From positions 1 to 58,097 of the IMG/VR virus record IMGVR_UViG_3300030508_000030: a stretch of 58,097 nt of DNA, one strand, 5' to 3'. Below, piece by piece: positions 23,550-32,800 of this stretch. Positions within the stretch are counted from its first letter, which is position 1. Each line of letters opens with the position of its first letter. Origin of the DNA: a virus. The position numbers and the translations under genes are program-made. The notes under the pieces are model-generated. The model saw only the letters and a program-made list of their open reading frames with translations, was not told the origin of the DNA and ran no database searches.

Positions 23550-24839
23550 TTAGACTGTTCTGTAAACCCAGCTGTGTTTGTACTGATTCGTCATGACCCA
23601 TATCATCTCCAGGCTCGATGCCGGCGATCCGTTTGATGAGCCGAGTATGTAACCAGTTGGCTGTTGGAAGGTGCCGCTTGGTATCTCGGTGCCGTCTCCG
23701 ATATAGTAAGGGGAGATGTTGAATGACATGTTCCTGAAGGGGTCCGTGCTTACGCCAGTTATCGGTGCGTTCGTCGTCACGAAAGAATAGATGTTTCCGA
23801 CGAACGTGTCAAGCGCGCCAGGTATCGTGCTGCCTACTGCAAGCCAATTCCAGCTTTTTAATTTTATGAGGCTGTTGAGCCAAGAAGGAAGCGTAACTGA
23901 AAGGTTTGGGGTAGAAGCGGTGCTTAGGGCCGTAAGGTTTGTAAGGGCCGAAAAGTCGCCAAAACCAGTAAGGTGGCCGGTATAAGCCATATTGAGGCTT
24001 GTTAGCCAGGTCATGCTGTTTATAACGGCTGGAAATGTCGTGTGTAGGGTCCCGTATATACCGAGGCTGCGCAGGTTAACTAAATCGACAAAGTTGGCGG
24101 GCAGGGCGCCTTCGCCATGATCGTCGTCTCCTATGTTGGCCCCCTGTATTATTAGAGTTTGTAATGTGGCGGCGCAATTTACGATGCTTGCCATATTGTT
24201 AGTTTCGAAATTTGATGCACCGAACCCCTCAGTGCCAACGCCAAGCGAGATGAGTGGCATGTTAAGCAATTCCAATGGTATGTAGTTGTAATACGGAGAC
24301 GTCGATGTAAAAGTATTGTTTATATATATACTTGTTAACTGGCTCGACAATGACGCGTTTAAAAGATTCAAATTTACTACAGAAGAGACCTGCTGAAAAT
24401 TGAAGGTTTTCAAGTTTGAGTAATTAGCGAACTCGAAGTCCAGGTCTCCATGCGAAAGTATCATGAGCGCTACGGTTATGCCTGTTAATAGGTTGTTGTC
24501 GAAGTTAAACGAAATTATCCTTGGCGAAGACGTTTCGTCCGCATAGACGTGTACCGCCGTAGCGTACGGTGGCAGGGTTTGGGTGGAATTAATTCCTTTA
24601 TCACCCATGTAGAAGACGTTATTACCCCCAAACGACGTAGTGTTATACGTAGTCGAGTTGCCGTCTCCAAAGTCAACATACACGCTCGTAGGGGCGCTGA
24701 ATGTCAAAGATATAGCCCCCACGACGCTTGTGGAAGCAGTTTGCGGGAATCTTAGACCTACCATTCGCAGCACGAATGACCCGTCTATGTATGGTATGAG
24801 ATTCCCGGCTGAAAAAACGAACGACGTGCAAGGTATCAT
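23550..24839 (-). CDS. Leucine-rich-repeat fibre-like protein (429 aa)
   Basis: The middle holds leucine-rich repeats of about 22-25 residues (VDLVNLRSLGIYGTLHTTFP, INSMTWLTSLNMAYTGHLTG, FSALTNLTALSTASTPNLSV, LNSLIKLKSWNWLAVG). The N-terminus has a PKD- or Ig-like pattern (YVDFGDGNSTTYNT). LRRs in phage tail proteins usually bind receptors. It overlaps the previous fibre gene (TAATG), so the two are co-expressed. No adaptor module of the type in 24839-26542 is present, so it may attach to another fibre. Confidence 0.72.
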   Translation of the reverse strand: MIPCTSFVFSAGNLIPYIDGSFVLRMVGLRFPQTASTSVVGAISLTFSAPTSVYVDFGDGNSTTYNTTSFGGNNVFYMGDKGINSTQTLPPYATAVHVYADETSSPRIISFNFDNNLLTGITVALMILSHGDLDFEFANYSNLKTFNFQQVSSVVNLNLLNASLSSQLTSIYINNTFTSTSPYYNYIPLELLNMPLISLGVGTEGFGASNFETNNMASIVNCAATLQTLIIQGANIGDDDHGEGALPANFVDLVNLRSLGIYGTLHTTFPAVINSMTWLTSLNMAYTGHLTGFGDFSALTNLTALSTASTPNLSVTLPSWLNSLIKLKSWNWLAVGSTIPGALDTFVGNIYSFVTTNAPITGVSTDPFRNMSFNISPYYIGDGTEIPSGTFQQPTGYILGSSNGSPASSLEMIWVMTNQYKHSWVYRTV

Positions 24840-26542
24840 TAGCTGCCTGTTATTCTGAATGAAGCGTTGTTTGCTACGGCATAGTAAAGGAACGCTGACG
24901 CCGGGTCTTTGTACCAGAATCCCTGGTTGAACACCTTAAGACTTGCTGGTGTTATCGCTGCTGTAAAATTGTTTCCAGAGTTGTAAGTCGCCCCAGTTAT
25001 TGCTGCAACAATGTCAGCGTCCGTTACGAACATGTTGGATAACTGCTGTGTTGCAGTTAGGTTTCCTGACGCGTCGGCTACTACAACCCTCGAGCCTGAG
25101 CCTGCGAGGTTGGGGATCTGTATAGCCCCTCCGGTGCCACCTATCCAAGTCGTCCCTCCGCTGCCTATTGCAAGCTGGTTGTTTCCGTTAGGGTCCGCTA
25201 CGTCTATGTTGTTGCCTATGATTATGTTGCTCTGGCCGCTTATTAGGTTCGCGCCGGCGTTAAAGCCAAGCGCTGTATTTAATGTTGCGCCAGCCCCTAT
25301 TATGCTCAGCGCGAAAGCTCCGACTCCGGTGTTGTTGTCGCCGGGCAACTGCGGCACGCCTATTGTTGCTGCGCCTATGGCTGAGTATCCCAATGCTGTG
25401 TTGTACGAGCCCGCTCCAATGCTGAAGCCGCCGTGGTCGCCTACGGCTGTGTTGTATGATCCAGAATCGTGACCCAGAATCGAACCAAAGCCTACGGCGG
25501 TGTTGTACGAGCCGCTGTTTAAAGTGCCAGATTGTACGCCAAGAAATATGTTCCTCGTACCAGCCGACGAGTTGCCTTGTCCGAAAGTTATACTGTTGTT
25601 CGCGGTGTAAAGTATGCTCCCGTTTATTTTTAGGTAGCCCGATTGTATATCGATGCCAACGGCTGATACGCCGTTGAACCCGACTGCTGGTACGCTCACA
25701 ACGATTGATAGCGTTCCGCCGTAAGATCCAACCAACGTTAGCACGTCACCTACTTGATAGCCGTCACCACCGTTTGTAACGAATATGTTGCTTATGGTGT
25801 GGTCGCTCGCTATCGAGACGCTGAATGTAGCGCCGGTACCTGTTCCGCCTGTTGCCGTGCAGCCGTTGTGAGAGCCAGTGGTGTAGTCGTTGCTCGTAGT
25901 GATTATAGTTACCCCTTCGCTTGTGTTTATTGGCGTTGGCATATTAAACGTCGGGTTAACAACGATACCGGCCAGAGACTCACCTGCACCTACGTTTGTA
26001 AGAGTGGGATCTATTTTCAATCCCTGTTTGTTGCCGGCGCTGTTGAAGCTACCGTTTAACTCCATGCCAGCAAAAAGCGGCGATGAGGTTTCCGCTATAT
26101 CCTGGGGTAAGTATATGATAACGGAACCTGTCGGGGCCGACACGCTCACTTGATTAGTGATACCTGTTAAGCGTGTTACCGCGCTCGTTATGTAACCAGA
26201 ATCGTTTGTAAATGCGGATACATCGGTTGGTACATTCGGTATAGTAGGCAGCCCGAGAAGGTCTGAGTATTCTCCGCTCGTAGCTACGGTGGCGAGCGAT
26301 TGTGATACGCTTTTGGCCACGAGTGACTCGTCTGTAACGTCGGCATGGTACCAATACTCTTCCGCGTTTTCGCCTTGTATGAGTACAGTCAAGCCGATGT
26401 ATCTATAGTTTATGTTGATAGCCGCGTTAGCTTCCGTTGTAGATGCGTAAGGTACAGTTTTACCACCAACTATTTTGCCATATTTGTCGTCGACTGATTT
26501 GCCGGCTTTTATGTCAAAATTATCATTTATTTGCTGACTCAT
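24839..26542 (-). CDS. Tail fibre with shared adaptor and Hep/Hag-like repeats (567 aa)
   Basis: Residues 1-75 are the adaptor module shared by three other fibres here (NDNFDIKAG..SVDDKYGKIVGG, YASTTEANAAININYRYIG, EEYWYHADVTDES). The middle contains Hep/Hag (YadA-head-like) repeats: SYNTAVGFGSILG, SYNTAVGDHGGFS, SYNTALGYSAIG, NNTGVGAFALS and TLNTALGFNAGA. These form left-handed beta-rolls in trimeric adhesins. The end is a short C-terminal domain after a Gly-rich linker. It is preceded by a TATTTAAA box and starts a two-gene unit with the LRR protein. Confidence 0.82.
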   Translation of the reverse strand: MSQQINDNFDIKAGKSVDDKYGKIVGGKTVPYASTTEANAAININYRYIGLTVLIQGENAEEYWYHADVTDESLVAKSVSQSLATVATSGEYSDLLGLPTIPNVPTDVSAFTNDSGYITSAVTRLTGITNQVSVSAPTGSVIIYLPQDIAETSSPLFAGMELNGSFNSAGNKQGLKIDPTLTNVGAGESLAGIVVNPTFNMPTPINTSEGVTIITTSNDYTTGSHNGCTATGGTGTGATFSVSIASDHTISNIFVTNGGDGYQVGDVLTLVGSYGGTLSIVVSVPAVGFNGVSAVGIDIQSGYLKINGSILYTANNSITFGQGNSSAGTRNIFLGVQSGTLNSGSYNTAVGFGSILGHDSGSYNTAVGDHGGFSIGAGSYNTALGYSAIGAATIGVPQLPGDNNTGVGAFALSIIGAGATLNTALGFNAGANLISGQSNIIIGNNIDVADPNGNNQLAIGSGGTTWIGGTGGAIQIPNLAGSGSRVVVADASGNLTATQQLSNMFVTDADIVAAITGATYNSGNNFTAAITPASLKVFNQGFWYKDPASAFLYYAVANNASFRITGS

Positions 26543-26555
26543 TAACGCTTTATAT

Positions 26556-26563
26556 TTTAAATA
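26556..26563 (-). promoter_or_regulatory. TATTTAAA box
   Basis: Minus-strand ATATTTAAAATATAAAG, 13 nt before the 26542 start. Confidence 0.5.
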
Positions 26564-26836
26564 TTAAGAAGTTATTGTCAGCAAATATCTATTTGCGACA
26601 TAGATATAAGGATAATCGTTGTCGCCGCCCCAGTTCTGATAGTCTACGCCTGTTATGCTCATGTTGCCATAGTATAAGCAATTACTGTTTCCGTTTTGTA
26701 GCTCGAAATATATTTGGCATGTGTCTATGAGATTGTCTGATGTTATTGAAACGACGAGCTGTGTTGCTTGGATGGTATTTTGAATACCGATCGGAGGCCC
26801 AGGCTGATTAATGTTGACCGCTTGTATGTTTTTCAT
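26564..26836 (-). CDS. Small tail-associated hypothetical protein (90 aa)
   Basis: Not recognised. A beta-rich 90-residue protein with no signal peptide (QLVVSITSDNLIDTCQIYFEL; NSNCLYYGNMSITGVDY). It lies between two fibre genes on the same strand, with about 20-bp gaps on both sides. It may be a fibre-tip, chaperone or capping protein for the 2670-residue fibre, which is inference from position. Its two Cys could pair. Confidence 0.6.
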   Translation of the reverse strand: MKNIQAVNINQPGPPIGIQNTIQATQLVVSITSDNLIDTCQIYFELQNGNSNCLYYGNMSITGVDYQNWGGDNDYPYIYVANRYLLTITS

Positions 26837-26857
26837 TTATGTTTATTAAATAATTGA

Positions 26858-29800
26858 TTAGTTTACTATCCACCAGTTTATGATACTTGTGTCAGTTGAA
26901 CTTGTAGAATTTATAGTGAAAGAGGTTCCTGCAACTATAGTAGAAGAATGGAAACCAGGCGTTCCACCGATCGTACTTATGGTAAGGAATATCAAGCTTG
27001 ATGCGGTAACAGAAGTCGTTGAAACGGTCACGGTGCCAGCAACCAAAGTGACCTGGCCTATGATTGCGTTTGTGCCGGTTGCTATTTTAACCTTCTGTGC
27101 TACCGGAATTGTCAGCCCACCGCCAAGGTATGAGTTACCACTGTTTATGTATAAGCTATAAGGGTTTGTTATTGCCGTAACGTTCGTGCCGGCAGTCGGC
27201 GCACCGTCTATATACAAAGAAGCAGCAGTCGTGTAGGTGACGCCGCTTGCAGAAGCAGCAAGCGCCGATGAAAGTATGCTGCTAAGTCCGTATATAGTAG
27301 ACACAGTACCTGTGGATGTTGTATCTGTTATCACACCTGTCGGTACTGCAATGTTGACACCGCTTATGCCAGCAAAGCCGGTACTTTGTATGCCGCCAGC
27401 TGTTATCCTTGTCGTTGTGATACGTGCAGTAGAGGTAAGTGTCCCAACAGTCGTCGTGCCACTTCCTAAGTTGTTTGCGGTTGCACCTGAAACATATATA
27501 CCGTAGTTACTTGTACCACCAGTACCTGCACCGTTCACGTACAGGCTTGCAGTCAATGTTACTGTGGCACCACCAGAGGTTACAGTACCAAGTGGGTTGA
27601 CGACAAGATTAGCGAGTACGCTATGTGTGCCTGACGTGAAAGTTGTTATAGGAGAAGAGCCTACAAGTAAGTTAGCATATACACTGTTTGCGTTAAGTAC
27701 TGCTGTTGTAGTACCATTTATTATTGTTCTAAATCCTGCTACTGTAGAACTTGCGAACTGTGCCGTTGTAGTACCAGTGGCACCTGGAGTAGCTCCACCT
27801 GCTGCATAGAAGTTTGATGTTGTACTTACTGCGCTTGTAGCTATACCGCCCAAGAAAGCTGCCTGACCTCCAGCGACATACAAAGCATAAGGGTTTGTTA
27901 TTGTAGCATTTGCACCGGCTGTCGGAGCACCTAATATCAATACTGTAGCGGCATTAGTGTAAGTTACGCCAGTGTTTGTAGAGTTGAATATAGGTACGCC
28001 AAATGAAGATTGAACTGCCCATGTAGCTGTCCCAGATACAGCGGTTGAATTGTCTGTGTAAGTGTTTCCACTGACTGCGAGATGGACTCCAGTAGTTGTT
28101 GTATTGGCACCAGTCGGCCCAGCAGAAATAGATAACCTCGCGTTGCCTTGAATTGCGCCGTTGCCTATCAACGTATTGCCACCAAGCTGAGTATTACCAG
28201 CATTAACATAGAACGCCCAAGCTGTACCTGACAGGGTTACGTTCGACCCTATAGTAGGTGCGCCACTTATATAGACTGTTGACACTGCTCCAGAGTATAT
28301 AACTCCAGTGTTAGCAGCCGCTAAGGTAGGGACCTGAAACGAGTTAAACGTAGTATTAGTACTCACAGTACCACTTGCGGCTGTGCTGTTATCTGTTATA
28401 GCTGAACCTGACACGTTAAGTATAGAACCTGTAGTTCCCCAAGCAGCAGTATTGTAAGAACTCACTCCAAGAGTAAGCTTACCACCGATAGAAGACTGTG
28501 CTGTGCCGTTTACATAGATAGCATACTTGTTAGTACCAGCGGTCATAGTGTTGTAGTAGCCATACACGTTACCAGTCGCACCAACGACATCCCCTTGTAA
28601 AAGTCCTACATATCCTCCGAGCGCAGAGTTAGTAACAGTAATTGCTGGGTTATAGAAACCGTACATAGTAGTGAGTGTACCAGTAGACAGACTGTTGACA
28701 CCTGAACCATATCCTATCCAAGTGTTCACTGTAGTAGAGCTAGCAGCAGGGACATAGTTAGTAAGGAAAGTGGTATAGTTATAAGTACCACTACCTGTAG
28801 TAGGTTGATGACGTATAGTTATGTCACATCCATATAACAGGTCTCCTACTGTACCGTTGTTAATTATATCAATGTGTTGTAGGCTTGTACCACCTGTAGG
28901 GATACTCGAGTTATTTACTGTAAAGGACTTTTGGTTACGGTAGAAGAAAGTACCACCTGCAGTACCACTCAGGTTTATGGTAGCATTTTCGTATGTGTCT
29001 GTCGTCGAACCTGTGCCAGTTATGTTTCTCGTATAATTTGAGAATATCTGGCCTCCAGCATACAATGCAACAGGGTTTCCTGTGAACGTAACATTTGTAC
29101 CTGCGGTTGGTGGACCAGCTATATAGACATTTGCAACGTTGCCTGAATAAGTGACACTCGTATTTGTGGCAGCAAGTGTTGGTGTCTGGAAAGAGTTGAA
29201 AGCGGTTGTTGCAGAAACTGTTCCTGATGCAGCGGTGCTATTATCGGTTATCGTAGATGTTGCTGAATTAAAAATAGCACCAAGCGTACCCCAAGTTGTT
29301 TGTGAAAGGTTACTATATCCCACAGATAAAATAGAACTACCTATGCTTGGATTGGTTCCTACACCAAGTCTACCACCAAGAAAGCTTGTACCAGATGAGA
29401 ATAGTGCATAGTTAGAAGTACCACCAGAACCAGAACCGTTGACATATAACGTAGCCGTAGTTGTTACTGTTGCGCCGCCAGACGTTACTGTGCCTATCGG
29501 GTTGACGACCATGTTCGCAAGGACCGAGTGTGTTCCTGAGGTGAAAGTCGTTATAGGCGAGGAACCGACAATAACATTTGAATATGAATTGCCACTTGCA
29601 AGCGTAGTAGAAGTAGAGCCGTTAAAAACTGTTCTAAAAGAAACACTTAAAGATCCTCCAAAAGTTAAGCCTGTAGTGCTTTGAGAAAGTATCGCACCAG
29701 TGCCACCCTCTACAAACAAGTTAGATGTAAGCTTGGATCCAGTATGGATGCCGCCAATTGCGTTGACGTAACCGCCGAAATAAGCGTCTCCGGAGTTTAT

Positions 29801-32800
29801 GTAAGAGGCATACAAGTTTCCCGTCGAAGTAATGTTTGTGCCTACTGTCGGTGCACCTGCTACATACCAAGTAGCTATATCGCCTGAGTAAGTTACGCTC
29901 GTGTTTGTGGCAGCAAGCGTCGGTGTTTGAATAGTGTTAAATGCGGTAGTGCCAGACACTGTTCCAGATGCGGCAGTTGAGTTGTCAGTAAAAGTTGAAG
30001 CGCCTACATTGAACTTTACACCTGTTGTACCCCAAGCAGCTAAGGTCATATTACCACTTAATACTGTTGCACCTCCAACAGTTAATCCAAGTCCTATGGT
30101 AGTACTACCTCCAAGATAGTTGTTACCAGAAGGCGAGAATATCGAATAGTTACTTGAACCACCAGAACCGGCACCGTTGACATATAACGTAGCCGTAGTT
30201 GTTACCGTTGCGCCACTAGATGTTACTGTGCCGAGAGGGTTGACAACAAGATTAGCGAGGACCGAGTGTGTGCCAGAAGCTGCCGTTGTTATAGGTGATG
30301 AACCGACTATCACGTTCGAGTAGGATGAACCAACGCTTATAGCACCACCAGATGCGTTGTCACCGTTGAATATTCCACGGAAGTTCACTGTTGTCGCACC
30401 ACCAAACAGTAGTTTACTGTCTGTGGCTGATACACTCGTACGTCCACCACTAGCTAAAAAGTTTGCATTACCTGAAGAGTTTGTTGAACCAAATACTATA
30501 GTAGAAAACACTACACTCGTACCGCTAGCAAAAAGTGTGTTACCACCAGCGACATACAAACTGTACGGATTCGTAATCGCCACGTTCGTTCCAGTCGTTG
30601 GAGCACCGGCGATATAGAATGTTGCAGCGTTGGTATACGTGATTGCAGTATTTGAAGCTGCAAGCGTTGAAGCACCTATCCCACTTACGGCATAGTTTGC
30701 AACAGTACCTGAAGCTGCTGTAAAAGTATCAGTAATAGTCCCCGCTGAAACCGACAAAAGATTTCCTGCAGTACCGATAATACCTGTAGAGTATGAATTT
30801 CCTGGTAAGTTTATTCTATTTACTGTAAGTGTTGTACTCGAATTACCAAAATAAACATTACTTGCACCAACATACAACGCATAAGCTGTACCTGACAGGG
30901 TTACGTTCGACCCTATAGTAGGTGCGCCACCTATATAGACTGTTGACACTGCTCCAGAGTATATAACTCCAGTGTTAGTAGCTGCCAGCGTCGGTATTCC
31001 AAACGAGTTGAAAGCAGTTGTCGCAGACACAGTACCACTTGCTGCGGTTGAGTTGTCTGTTATGGTTGATGCAACAACGTTAAAGATTGAACCTGTAGTT
31101 CCCCACGGTGCTATACCGCCAGTGCCACCTACCGTAAGCCATGAGTTACCTATAGAAGTTGACTGAATACCTACTCTTCCTCCGAAATAAGTATTTCCAC
31201 TTGGACTATAATATGCGTAGTTACTTGAACCACCACTACCTGCTCCATTGACGTATAAAGATGCAGTTGTTGTAACTGTCGCACCACCACTTGTTACACT
31301 GTTTAAAGGGTTTATTGCTACATTCGCAAGCATCGCATGAGTGCCTGTAGCTGCTGTGGTAACTGAAGAGTAACCAAATATGTTCTGTGCATAGTTATCG
31401 TTTGCAGTGAGTGTGTATTGTGCTGTAGTTGCTGTATAAGCGTTTCTAAATCCTACGAATCCTGATGCAGGGCTGGCAAAAGACAAGTTCGTAGGGTTAT
31501 ATCTTACACCTGTACTTACACCTGCTACTATAAGGTTTCCACTACTTGGTGCAGTATTTGCGCTTCCCACGAGCAGGCCACCACCGAGATATGTGTTGCC
31601 AGTGTTTACTATCAAAGCGTAAGGGTTTGTTATAGTAACATTCGTTCCGGCAGCAGGAGCTGCGTTTATGTATACAGTACTTGCAGTGGTATAAGTCACA
31701 CCAGTGTTAGTCGCGATTATAGTTGGTGTGCCAAAAGTGTTCATCATTGCACTGGAGACAGTCGCAGAGGCAGCAGTCGAAGTATCCGTGTAGTTAGAAC
31801 CAATCACTTGTAAACCTGGACCGTTGATGCCCCAAGCAGAGGTGTTCCCGCCTGCGCCTACTGTAAGGCCGTGAGTTACGTATGCACCACTACCAGCTAT
31901 ATACAAAGCGTACTGGCTTCCGGTAAACGTTACGTTGGTTCCAGCGATAGGTGCGCCAGTCAAATACAAAGAAGCAACTGTACCTGAGTATGTGACGTTT
32001 GTGTTAGTAGCTGCAATAACTGGAGTGGCTATAGTATATATGCCAGTTGTTGCAGCTACCGTTCCTGATGCGGCGGTAGAACTGTCTGTAAAGGTGGCGT
32101 TTTGAAAAGCAAATCCTGGTCCGTTCGTGCCCCACTGTGGTATTGTCAAACCACTACCTACAGAGAACCTTGAAACTGTAGAAAGCGAAGAGCCTACCGA
32201 TAGGTTATTTACTATTCCAACGTTTCCGCTGGCAGCATAGAGTGCATATAAAGTACCTGTTGCAGTTACGTTTGTGCCCGCTATCGGTGCGCTTGCGATA
32301 TAAACATTTGCTAAAATGCCGCTGTAAGTGACACCCGTATTCGTTGCAGCAAGTGTCGGTGTTGCAAAAGAGTTGAAAACTGTTGTTGTAGATACTGTAC
32401 CGCTTGCAGCAGTTATATTGTCTGTATAAGTAGCAGATTGGAATCTTGACTGTATGCCATTGGCACCCCACAAAGTAGATGAAGCAAAGTTACCTGCTAC
32501 TGCTAATTTTGCACCACCTGTTGTAGTGCCTATCGCAAGTGTTAAGCCTGTCTGTAGGTTGGCAGAAGCTACTACGTTTCCTTGAAACTGGCTTGTTCCT
32601 GCCGCTACATACATAGCATAAAGGTTAGGTATAGTAACGTTTGAACCAGCTATCGGTGTGCCTGCTATGTATACGTTTGTAACCACACCATTGTAAGTCA
32701 CAGCAGTATTTGTTGTGGCAAGTGTCGGTGTTGCAAAAGAACTAAACGCAGTAGTTGTTGATACTGTACCGCTTGCTGCTGTAGAGGTATCTGTGTAAAT

